Positions 12,235 to 17,506 of a DNA stretch of 17,506 nt are shown here, in pieces. The notes beneath the pieces are model-generated. The model was not told where the DNA came from. It saw only the letters and a program-made list of their open reading frames with translations, and ran no database searches. The stretch is from Actinomycetes bacterium. GTDB lineage: Bacteria > Actinomycetota > Actinomycetes > Mycobacteriales > Mycobacteriaceae. A program made the position numbers and the translations under genes. The stretch is from assembly GCA_023460175.1 (NCBI GenBank), contig JAEWRC010000200.1, positions 1 to 17,506 of the forward strand, written 5' to 3'. Within the stretch, counting starts at the first letter, position 1. Each line of letters opens with the position of its first letter.

Positions 12235-13215
12235 ATGAGCTATCCCCGGGTGCGTCCGCGTCGACTGCGGTCGACGCCGGCGCTGCGCCGTCTGGTTGCC
12301 GAAACCTCTCTGGAGCCAAGGCATCTGGTGTTGCCGATGTTCGTCGCCGACGGCATCGACGCACCGCGGCCCATCGCCTCGATGCCCGGGGTGGTGCAGC
12401 ACACCCGCGACTCGCTGCGCGCGGCGGCCGCCGCCGCGGTCGAGGCCGGCGTCGGGGGCCTGATGCTGTTCGGCGTCCCGCGCGACGAGGACAAGGACGC
12501 CGCCGGATCGGTGGGGGTGCACGCCGACGGCATCCTGAACGTGGCCCTGCGAGACCTGGCCGCGGATCTCGGTGCTGCCACCGTGCTGATGGCCGACACC
12601 TGCCTCGACGAGTTCACCGATCACGGCCACTGCGGCGTCCTGGACGCCGCGGGGCGCGTCGACAACGACGCCACCAACGAGCAGTACGTGAAACTCGCGG
12701 TGGCCCAAGCTGACTCGGGTGCCCACGTGGTGGGACCCAGCGGCATGATGGACGGTCAGGTGGGCGCGATCCGCGACGGACTCGACGCCGCCGGACACAC
12801 GGAAGTCGTCATCCTGGCCTACGCGGCCAAGTTCGCCTCGGCGTTCTACGGCCCCTTTCGGGAGGCCGTGGGCTCGAGCCTGTCCGGGGATCGGCGCACC
12901 TACCAGCAGAACGCCGGCAACGGTCGCGAGGCGGCGCACGAGATCGAACTCGACATCGCCGAGGGCGCCGACATGGTGATGGTGAAGCCGGCGATGGCCT
13001 ACCTGGACGTGGTGGCCGCGGCGGCCGAGGTGTCCCCGGTCCCGGTTGCGGCATACCAGGTCTCGGGGGAGTACGCGATGATCTCCGCGGCGGCCGCCAA
13101 CGGCTGGGTGGACGGACAGGCCGCGGCCCTGGAGTCGCTGATCAGCATCCGGCGCGCCGGCGCCGACATCGTGTTGACCTACTGGGCGGCCGATGTCGCC
13201 GGTTGGCTGGCGTGA
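12235..13215 (+). CDS. hemB: Delta-aminolevulinic acid dehydratase (porphobilinogen synthase)
   Basis: HemB condenses two 5-aminolevulinates to porphobilinogen. The 326-residue protein carries the two active-site lysines, K199 in AYAAKFASAFYGPFR and K251 in MVMVKPAMAYLD. It also shows LMADTCLDEFTDHGHCG, VGPSGMMDGQVGAIR and the DRRTYQQNAGNGREA loop. In the metal region the zinc-type pattern C-x-C...C is only partly kept: C123, D125 and C133. That suggests a metal requirement unlike the classic three-Cys zinc enzymes. ATG 12235 has AGGAG only 4 bases upstream. The stop overlaps the next gene's GTG (GTGA at 13212-13215). The enzyme acts before HemC in the pathway although it is encoded last in the cluster. 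Confidence 0.96.
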   Translation: MSYPRVRPRRLRSTPALRRLVAETSLEPRHLVLPMFVADGIDAPRPIASMPGVVQHTRDSLRAAAAAAVEAGVGGLMLFGVPRDEDKDAAGSVGVHADGILNVALRDLAADLGAATVLMADTCLDEFTDHGHCGVLDAAGRVDNDATNEQYVKLAVAQADSGAHVVGPSGMMDGQVGAIRDGLDAAGHTEVVILAYAAKFASAFYGPFREAVGSSLSGDRRTYQQNAGNGREAAHEIELDIAEGADMVMVKPAMAYLDVVAAAAEVSPVPVAAYQVSGEYAMISAAAANGWVDGQAAALESLISIRRAGADIVLTYWAADVAGWLA

Positions 13216-13610
13216 CGACGCCGAGTCGCCCCGAGGACGTCGACACCGCCTTCTGGTTGTGGGTGGCGGCGCTGCCGTTGCTGGTGATCGGCTTCCTCAC
13301 CGACGTCGCGACCGCGCCGACCGGCGTGCCGATCGTCATCGCCGCCGCGGTGTTCGTGGTGATCATCGTCGTCGCGGTCGTCGTCACGTTCCTGGTATTG
13401 ATGCGCGCCGGGTACCGCTGGGCGCGCACCGTGCTGACCGCCGGGGGACTGGGTTCGATCATGTATGTGGCGGTGAACCTGTTCGTCACCGAGCGCTCCG
13501 AGACCGGCGCCCTGATCTACGCGGTGACCGGGATCTTCGGCGCGGTGCTGACGGCCGGCGGCATCTATCTGCTGCATCGCCGGGATTCGCACGCCTACTT
13601 CACGCGGTGA
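13212..13610 (+). CDS. Four-segment membrane protein, unknown function
   Basis: The 132-residue product has four hydrophobic stretches at about residues 14-31, 40-64, 73-92 and 99-121, and ends in a basic tail LHRRDSHAYFTR. There are few charges in the membrane part, with Arg65/Arg69 after segment 2 and Glu94/Arg95 between segments 3 and 4. GTG 13212 overlaps the hemB stop (GTGA), which suggests translational coupling; TTG 13203 is the only other nearby in-frame start. I do not recognise the family. It could relate to the next gene, a similar-sized four-segment protein, but I see no convincing sequence match. Being coupled to hemB hints at co-expression with haem synthesis, not necessarily at shared function. 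Confidence 0.75.
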   Translation: MTTPSRPEDVDTAFWLWVAALPLLVIGFLTDVATAPTGVPIVIAAAVFVVIIVVAVVVTFLVLMRAGYRWARTVLTAGGLGSIMYVAVNLFVTERSETGALIYAVTGIFGAVLTAGGIYLLHRRDSHAYFTR

Positions 13611-13619
13611 GGCCCGCGC

Positions 13620-13625
13620 TAGGCT
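13620..13625 (+). promoter_or_regulatory. Candidate -10 element (TAGGCT), leaderless start
   Basis: TAGGCT fits TANNNT and ends 8 bases before ATG 13634; no ribosome site is present. This suggests a separate transcript starting at the ATG, in addition to read-through from the hem cluster. Confidence 0.4.
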
Positions 13626-13633
13626 GACCGGCG

Positions 13634-14089
13634 ATGACTGATGCACAGGCGCGTCCCCGCGTAGTCGATGTCGGCGTCTGGCTGGTGCTGGGCGGCGCGG
13701 TGCTGCTGATCTTCGGCGGCCTGATGTCGATCACGCTGAAGTTCGAGACGGTGCGGTCGGTGGCCGAGGATTCGATGTCCGACGAGGCGTTGAACGACTA
13801 CCTGATGCTGCACCGCGGGGCCGGCGTGTTCTGCCTGGTGGCCGGGCTCGCGCTGGCCTTCGTCGCCAGCAAGACCCGCACCCGCGACGAGCGGTTCCGC
13901 CGCGCGACGGTGGCGTTGTCGCTGGCCGGCGTCGTGCTGGTCGCGGTGCTGTCGCTGCTGGTCGGCACCAACCTGATCGCCCTGCTGTCGATGCTGCCGC
14001 TGATCGTCGCGGCCATGCTGCTGCGCAGGCCCGCGGCGACCGGATGGTTCGCGCCCGCGGCGACCCCGATGGAGGACCTCGATGGCTGA
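13634..14089 (+). CDS. Four-segment membrane protein, unknown function
   Basis: The 151-residue product has hydrophobic segments at about residues 13-33, 62-79, 90-110 and 112-130. A charged loop (residues 36-60, FETVRSVAEDSMSDEALNDY) lies between the first two, and KTRTRDERFRR lies between the second and third. The basic second loop suggests it is cytoplasmic (positive-inside rule), which would place the acidic loop outside. The C-terminal tail is Pro/Ala-rich. The 3' end overlaps the next gene by 8 bases. The function is unknown; a small membrane protein lies in the same general place after hemB in M. tuberculosis, but I cannot assign it one-to-one. Confidence 0.8.
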   Translation: MTDAQARPRVVDVGVWLVLGGAVLLIFGGLMSITLKFETVRSVAEDSMSDEALNDYLMLHRGAGVFCLVAGLALAFVASKTRTRDERFRRATVALSLAGVVLVAVLSLLVGTNLIALLSMLPLIVAAMLLRRPAATGWFAPAATPMEDLDG

Positions 14090-14729
14090 GTTGAACGATC
14101 CCGAGCTGAACGATCCTGGTGCCGAGGAGATCCTGTTCGCCGAGAACGGCGCGAGTTGGGCGTGGTTGCTGGCCGGGCCCGTGGCCGCGGGCGCGATGCT
14201 GGCGATCCAGCTGAGCAGCGGTGCGGGTGTGCAGTGGGTGGTGCCGATCGCGTTCCTGGTGCTGGTGAGCGGCTTCGTCGCCCTGCAGGTCAAGGCCGCC
14301 CGCATCCACACCTCGGTGGAACTGACGCCGACGCATCTGCGCCAGGGCACCCAGACGCTGAACCTCGACGAGATCGTCAAGGTGTACCCGGCCCCGCTCG
14401 ACGGTGGCCGACGGCACTACGACGGCAGGATCCTCAACCGGAGCAATGCCCTGAGCAACCGCGCGATGAAGCAGGCCGGCTTGGACCCGACCGACTTCGA
14501 GGAGCAGGCGCCGCCGCCGGCGCCGGACACCGACCGCGCCACCGTGGAGAGGTGGCAGTCGGCCCGCGCGCTGGGCGAGCTCACCGGCGTACCCCGCGGC
14601 CGCACCGGCATCGGCCTGCGGCTGACCGGCAAGCGCACGGTGCAGGCCTGGGCGCGCAAGCACGCGGCCCTGCGGGAGGCGCTGACCCCGCTGATCGAGG
14701 AGCGCACCGACTCCGGCGGGCGGCCTTGA
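14082..14729 (+). CDS. Membrane-anchored protein with two TM segments and soluble domain
   Basis: The 215-residue protein has an acidic N terminus with a doubled ELNDP motif, two hydrophobic segments (about 26-45 and 52-70) and a soluble C-terminal region. The strands after the membrane part (HTSVELTPTHLRQGTQTLNLDEIVKVYP, described in pieces) look like the beta hairpins of small PH-like domains in actinobacterial DUF families; this is an impression, not a match. The end (GRTGIGLRLTGKRTVQAWARKHAALREAL) resembles the final strand and helix of such domains. ATG 14082 has GGAGG 6 bases upstream (14071-14075), the best ribosome site in this block. It overlaps both neighbours (8 bases upstream, 4 downstream), so the block is translationally coupled. 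Its place before the Rv0514-like gene suggests an Rv0513 counterpart (uncertain). Confidence 0.78.
   Translation: MAELNDPELNDPGAEEILFAENGASWAWLLAGPVAAGAMLAIQLSSGAGVQWVVPIAFLVLVSGFVALQVKAARIHTSVELTPTHLRQGTQTLNLDEIVKVYPAPLDGGRRHYDGRILNRSNALSNRAMKQAGLDPTDFEEQAPPPAPDTDRATVERWQSARALGELTGVPRGRTGIGLRLTGKRTVQAWARKHAALREALTPLIEERTDSGGRP
14088..14117 (+). repeat. Tandem 15-bp duplication (ELNDP x2)
   Basis: GAGTTGAACGATCCC is followed directly by GAGCTGAACGATCCT, 13 of 15 bases identical, in frame near the protein N terminus. It looks like a recent slippage duplication. Confidence 0.7.
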
Positions 14730-14962
14730 CCTCGGCGCGACGGGCCGCGGTCGAGTTGTGCCTGGCGGTGGCGGCCGCGGTCGGCTGCCTGCTGAGTTGG
14801 CTGGCCGCGACGTCCACCGTGGACGTGGCGCCGGTCCTGGACACCGAGCCCGCCACCACGTCGGTCACCTATTACCCGCCGCTGCTGGCGTTGGCCCTGG
14901 CGTTGGCGACGGCCGCCGGGGTGCTGGCGGTCCTCGGGATCGCCCGCCTGCGCCGACGGTGA
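14726..14962 (+). CDS. Small two-segment membrane protein, Rv0514-like, TTG start
   Basis: The frame gives a 78-residue protein with two hydrophobic segments (AAVELCLAVAAAVGCLLSWLA and PPLLALALALATAAGVLAVL, each described approximately). They are joined by a polar loop TSTVDVAPVLDTEPATTSVTY, and the protein ends in RLRRR. No ATG or GTG lies near the start of the conserved region. TTG 14726 overlaps the upstream stop as TTGA, the same coupling geometry used throughout this block, so I choose it. It resembles my recollection of M. tuberculosis Rv0514 (small membrane protein), particularly the loop with STV-VAP and EPATTSV. The function is unknown. It ends 51 bases before the MpaB-family gene. 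Confidence 0.72.
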   Translation: MTSARRAAVELCLAVAAAVGCLLSWLAATSTVDVAPVLDTEPATTSVTYYPPLLALALALATAAGVLAVLGIARLRRR

Positions 14963-14981
14963 TGCCGCTCACCCTCGGTTG

Positions 14982-15011
14982 GAACAGAGTTCAAAATCTG
15001 TAACACTGTGT
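14982..15011 (+). promoter_or_regulatory. Promoter and operator candidate for MpaB-family gene
   Basis: The stretch is the AT-rich spot before ATG 15014. It holds GAAC-AGA-GTTC (14982-14992), ACAGA/TCTGT arms (14984-14988 and 14997-15001), and ACAC-T-GTGT (15003-15011). TAACAC at 15001-15006 is a -10 candidate placed for a leaderless ATG. Overlap of dyads with a -10 is typical of TetR operators, and a TetR gene lies directly downstream of the oxygenase gene. Confidence 0.4.
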
Positions 15012-15013
15012 CC

Positions 15014-15880
15014 ATGACCGAGTTGATGGACACCGAAGCGCTGCCCGACGCCGCGCCCCTGGGCGGCGACTCACTGATCTGGCGCTACTTCGGCGACAAC
15101 CGCATGTACCTCATCGGCCCGCGCCCGGCCGTCCTGCAGAACATGCTCGCCGAGCTGGGCCAGGGCGTCCTGGACCACTCCGTGTTCTTCTCGGACACGG
15201 CCGAGCGGCTCAAGCGCACCATCCCGCCGATCTTCAACACCGTCTACGGCTCGCACGAGGACAACGCCGGGCTCAACGTGCGCGACTTCCACGTCGACAT
15301 CAAGGGCGAGATGCCCGACGGCGCGCGCTACCACGCGCTGAACCCGGAAACCTACTTCTGGGCGCACGCCACCTTCGTCGAGCAGGTGCTGTACTTCGCC
15401 GACACCTTCGTCAAGCGCCTCACCGACGCCGAGCGCGAGCAGATCTACGCCGAATCCAAGACCTGGTACCGCCGCTACGGCGTCAGCGACAGCATCCTGC
15501 CCGCCGACTACGCGGAGTTCACCGCGTACTGGGACCGGATGATGGACACCGTCGTCGTCCCGCACAAGACCGCGCAGTACGGCGTCGGCTACGTCACCAA
15601 GGGCTTCCCCAAGCCCAAGGCGGTCTCGCCGCTCGCCTGGAAGCTCGTCGCCCCGGTGTTCAACCCGCTGGCCGCGTTCCTGACCACCGGCGGCCTGCCG
15701 CCGCGCGCCCGGGACATGCTCGACCTGCCGTGGAGCGACAAGCAGGAGCGCCGCTATCAGCGCGTCGCCGCGATGTGGCGCGCCAAGCCGGTCAACTGGG
15801 TCTGGGACCGGCTGCCGATGTCGGTGCGGTTCAACAAGTTCGCCTGCAAGGCCTACGCCCGAGAGGGTGTCACGCCATAG
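15014..15880 (+). CDS. Oxygenase MpaB family protein (DUF2236)
   Basis: The 288-residue protein resembles the MpaB / rubber oxygenase (latex-clearing) catalytic domain family, DUF2236. Matching features are WRYFGDNRMYLIGPRPAVLQ near the N terminus, HGSHEDN-type region YGSHEDNAG, the conserved RYHALNPETYFWAHATFVEQ (H107 and H118), the Trp/Tyr-rich WYRRYGVSDSILP, and a late AMWRAKPVNWVWDRLP. Members bind haem and oxidise or cleave hydrophobic substrates, but most mycobacterial paralogues have unknown substrates. ATG 15014 is favoured over GTG 15008 because the -10-like TAACAC fits a leaderless ATG. There is no signal peptide. The stop TAG 15878-15880 touches the start region of the TetR gene, so the two are probably one unit and the TetR may control the operon. 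Confidence 0.82.
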   Translation: MTELMDTEALPDAAPLGGDSLIWRYFGDNRMYLIGPRPAVLQNMLAELGQGVLDHSVFFSDTAERLKRTIPPIFNTVYGSHEDNAGLNVRDFHVDIKGEMPDGARYHALNPETYFWAHATFVEQVLYFADTFVKRLTDAEREQIYAESKTWYRRYGVSDSILPADYAEFTAYWDRMMDTVVVPHKTAQYGVGYVTKGFPKPKAVSPLAWKLVAPVFNPLAAFLTTGGLPPRARDMLDLPWSDKQERRYQRVAAMWRAKPVNWVWDRLPMSVRFNKFACKAYAREGVTP

Positions 15881-16476
15881 TCGGCAACAAGGCTGACACG
15901 GCCACCGCCGCCATCCTGGACGCGGCGGTGGTCGAGTTCGAGCGGCACGGCTTTCGCCGCGTCGCGCTCGACGAGGTCGCCCGCCGCGCGAAGGTCAGCC
16001 GCACCACCATCTATCGGCGCTTCGCCGGGCGCGACGAACTCGTCGCGGCGGTGATCGATCGGGAGAACGAGGCGCTGTTCGGCGAGATCGCCGAGCACAT
16101 CAAAAGCGCCGGGCCGAAAGCGAACGTCTACGTGGAGGCGTTCACCGCGGCCATCGTGAAGTTCCGCGACCACCGGGTGCTCAACCGGATGCTCGTCGAC
16201 GATCCGGCGCTGGCCCTGGAACTCGCGCACGAGCATTACGCCGCGGCGGTGGCGAGAATCGTTGCGGCCCTGCATGTCATCTTCCCGGTCGGGTTCGCCC
16301 AGCGGGTCGGCGATCAGGCCGTCTCGGCGTTGGCCGACACCATCCTGCGCTATTCGCTGATGGCGCTGCTGCTGCCGAGCCTGCAACCGCTGGACACCGA
16401 GGACGACATCCGCGCCTTCGCCACCGAGCACTTTCTGCCCAGCTTGCCTGCGGCGCTGCGCGCGGTTGGCGTATAA
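15877..16476 (+). CDS. TetR/AcrR family transcriptional regulator, start uncertain
   Basis: The frame contains a TetR N-terminal HTH: ATAAILDAAVVEFERHGFRR, VALDEVARRAKVSRTTIYRRF and AGRDELVAAVI. A helical ligand-binding domain of about 140 residues follows, ending at TAA 16474-16476. The start is problematic. The only ordinary in-frame starts are GTG 15730 and GTG 15775, deep inside the MpaB gene (overlaps of 151 and 106 bases), or GTG 15928, which cuts helix 1. The natural place is ATA 15877-15879, overlapping the MpaB stop as ATAG, where homologues would have ATG. I annotate from there as a non-standard start; a sequencing difference is also possible. The protein probably represses its own operon with the MpaB-family gene; the ligand is unknown. 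Confidence 0.8.
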   Translation: MVGNKADTATAAILDAAVVEFERHGFRRVALDEVARRAKVSRTTIYRRFAGRDELVAAVIDRENEALFGEIAEHIKSAGPKANVYVEAFTAAIVKFRDHRVLNRMLVDDPALALELAHEHYAAAVARIVAALHVIFPVGFAQRVGDQAVSALADTILRYSLMALLLPSLQPLDTEDDIRAFATEHFLPSLPAALRAVGV

Positions 16477-16479
16477 CTT
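16474..16479 (+). promoter_or_regulatory. Candidate -10 element (TAACTT) for FMN split-barrel gene
   Basis: TATAACTTT overlaps the TetR stop codon. TAACTT fits TANNNT and ends 6 bases before ATG 16486, consistent with a leaderless transcript; TATAAC at 16472-16477 is an alternative with 8 bases. No ribosome site is present. Confidence 0.4.
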
Positions 16480-16485
16480 TCGGGC

Positions 16486-16968
16486 ATGACTTCCCTGGAC
16501 CAGATCGCCCCCGCATTCGTCGACATGGCCCATTCGATCGTCTGGGCCTCGGTGGCCACGGTGGACCCGCAGGGCCGACCCCGCAGCCGCGTCCTGCATC
16601 CGCTGTGGGAGTACGACGGCGCCGACCTGATCGGCTGGATCGCCGTGGGACCGACGCCGATCAAGCGGGCCCACATCGACGCCCAGCCGGAGATCTCGAT
16701 CAACTACTGGGCCACCAACCACGACACCTGCAGCGCCGAGTGCGCCGTGGAGTGGGTGTTCGACGACGACAAGCGGACCGCGGTGTGGGAGAAGTTCAAG
16801 ACCGCCCCGGAACCGGTCGGCTACGACCCCGCGATCATCCCGCCGTGGAGCGGCGGACCGACCTCGCCGGCGTTCGCGGCGTGGCGGCTGCGCCCACGCC
16901 GGCTGCGGGTGATGCCGGGTCGCGTCATGACCCACGGCGCGGGCGAGGTGCTCAGCTGGCGCCGCTGA
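16486..16968 (+). CDS. Pyridoxamine 5'-phosphate oxidase-like FMN-binding split barrel protein
   Basis: The 160-residue protein matches the split beta-barrel fold of the PNPOx-like family. It shows WASVATVDPQGRPRSRVLHPLWEYDGADLIGWIAVGPTP (described in pieces: ASVATVDPQGRPRSRV is the hallmark first hairpin), then KRAHIDAQPEISINYW and VEWVFDDDKRTAVWEKFKT. The C terminus is AWRLRPRRLRVMPGRVM. Such proteins bind FMN, F420 or haem and include flavin reductases and F420-dependent enzymes of actinobacteria; the cofactor is not determined here. True PdxH proteins are longer, so vitamin B6 synthesis is unlikely. ATG 16486 is supported by the conserved start and a leaderless -10 match. It sits 9 bases after the TetR stop, so it may also be read as part of that unit. 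Confidence 0.82.
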   Translation: MTSLDQIAPAFVDMAHSIVWASVATVDPQGRPRSRVLHPLWEYDGADLIGWIAVGPTPIKRAHIDAQPEISINYWATNHDTCSAECAVEWVFDDDKRTAVWEKFKTAPEPVGYDPAIIPPWSGGPTSPAFAAWRLRPRRLRVMPGRVMTHGAGEVLSWRR

Positions 16969-17038
16969 GTTCGTCGACCGAGAGATGTCGTACGCGGCGC
17001 AGAACGTCGAGACCGCCATCCACCACTCGAGCCTCGCG

Positions 17039-17088
17039 GCAGAAGTGTCACCGATGTCCTGATGCAGAACTGTCACCGATGTCCTGGG
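17039..17088 (+). repeat. Two tandem 25-bp units upstream of DUF222 gene
   Basis: GCAGAAGTGTCACCGATGTC (17039-17058, continuing CTGAT) is followed by GCAGAACTGTCACCGATGTC (17064-17083, continuing CTGGG). The copies match at 22 of the first 23 bases with a period of 25. TGACAC at 17092-17097 is the inverse of the GTGTCA in copy 1. The unit looks like the ends of mobile or dispersed mycobacterial repeats, but the family cannot be named without a search. Confidence 0.7.
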
Positions 17089-17097
17089 AGATGACAC

Positions 17098-17126
17098 TGG
17101 ACACCGTTTCCGCGGCCGTGTAGAAT
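17098..17126 (+). promoter_or_regulatory. Strong sigma-70 type promoter for DUF222 gene
   Basis: TGGACA (17098-17103, one mismatch to TTGACA), a 17-base spacer and TAGAAT (17121-17126) form the best promoter match in the window. The -10 ends 7 bases before ATG 17134, so the transcript is probably leaderless; there is no ribosome site. Confidence 0.6.
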
Positions 17127-17133
17127 CGAACGT

Positions 17134-17506
17134 ATGTTCGAGTCGAGCTCGCCCGAGGAGCTGGTCGCGGTGGTCGAAGACACCCGCCGCGCCGAATCGG
17201 CGACCCACGCTCGACGCATCGGCGCGATCGCGGCGCTGCTGTGGGAACGCACCGCCGAAGCCGAAGGCCACGACCCCACCGACCCCGGCTACGCGTTGAT
17301 CACCGGCTTCAGCCGGACCTGCGCCGAAGTCGGCGCCGCGATGAACATCACCCCGCACCTGGCCCGCCAACTCGTCGGGCACGCCGAAGCCCTCGACACC
17401 CGCCTGCCCCGAATCCACGCCCTGCTGGCCGACGGCAAGATCAGCTGGTCCGATGCCACCGCGATCACCACCGGCACCGACTACGTCGAAGCCGACCTGA
17501 TGCCCA
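17134..17506 (+). CDS. 13E12 repeat / DUF222 family protein, 3' end outside window
   Basis: The first 124 residues are visible and the frame is open to the window edge. The N-terminal helical region fits the DUF222 (13E12 repeat) family common in mycobacteria: ELVAVVEDTRRAESATHARR, IGAIAALLWERTAE, then EVGAAMNITPHLARQLVGHAEAL, TRLPRIHALLADGKISWSDA and TAITTGTDYV. Full members are usually 400-500 residues, with a C-terminal HNH nuclease-like motif which cannot be checked here. The pattern in which residues after MNIT form a helix-turn-helix-like pair is typical. They occur in many copies and spread by repeat-mediated recombination; no transposase is visible. A strong leaderless promoter and a 25-bp tandem repeat lie upstream. 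The cellular role is not established. Confidence 0.85.
   Translation, partial: MFESSSPEELVAVVEDTRRAESATHARRIGAIAALLWERTAEAEGHDPTDPGYALITGFSRTCAEVGAAMNITPHLARQLVGHAEALDTRLPRIHALLADGKISWSDATAITTGTDYVEADLMP

Noticed and set aside
10251..12236. 661-codon open frame on the minus strand
   Set aside because: It is antisense to hemD and part of hemC, Arg/Gly/His-rich and without any recognisable domain. Strong G/C third positions in hemD create such shadow frames.
16970..17062. Possible gene remnant (frame AEFVDREMSYAAQNVE and onwards to TGA)
   Set aside because: The roughly 30-residue frame has no recognised family and ends inside the tandem repeat. It could be a degraded gene end, but the evidence is too thin to annotate.
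15853..17418. 521-codon open frame on the minus strand
   Set aside because: It lies antisense to the TetR, FMN-barrel and DUF222 genes, all with clear family motifs, and has no recognisable domain of its own.

Overview
The window is high-GC actinobacterial DNA with strongly G/C-ending codons. Gene order and protein sequences point to a mycobacterium (Mycobacterium/Mycolicibacterium). Markers are a HadD-type mycolic-acid dehydratase subunit, the tiny actinobacterial ribosomal protein bS22, a SUMT-HemD fusion and the hemA-hemC-hemD-hemB cluster. The order matches the Rv0497-Rv0514 segment of M. tuberculosis as I recall it, but cmaA2 (Rv0503c) and mmpS2/mmpL2 (Rv0506-0507) are absent from their expected places. 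Names are based on recalled family and synteny knowledge; no search was run.

Layout. (1) 1-2347: the 3' part of an acidic membrane protein gene whose start lies outside the window, then a TIM-barrel isomerase-like protein and a thioesterase-like protein, tightly packed. (2) 2348-6205: a structured intergenic hairpin, proC (proline synthesis), a small excisionase-type HTH regulator with a hairpin leader and a probable terminator, bS22, a GalE-like SDR and a PlsC-type acyltransferase. (3) 6227-7697, minus strand: hadD and a SerB-like HAD phosphatase. (4) 7753-13215: a glutaredoxin-like protein, then the tetrapyrrole genes hemA, hemC, hemD and hemB, which take glutamyl-tRNA towards uroporphyrinogen III (the intervening HemL step is not encoded here). 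(5) 13212-14962: four small membrane proteins, mostly overlapping head to tail. (6) 15014-17506: an accessory end with an MpaB-family oxygenase, a TetR regulator, an FMN split-barrel protein, a 25-bp tandem repeat, and the start of a 13E12/DUF222 gene cut by the window edge.

Most of the window is ordinary core mycobacterial chromosome. The points most worth checking are a Shine-Dalgarno-led 11-codon upstream ORF overlapping the hemA start, a codon-use shift across the hemA-hemC junction and hemC, a long hairpin upstream of proC, a TetR gene without a normal start codon in a sensible place, a GalE-like SDR lacking the catalytic Lys, and a series of start codons placed exactly where leaderless transcripts would begin. 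I found no tRNA, rRNA, CRISPR array, intact insertion sequence or clearly new multi-gene system.
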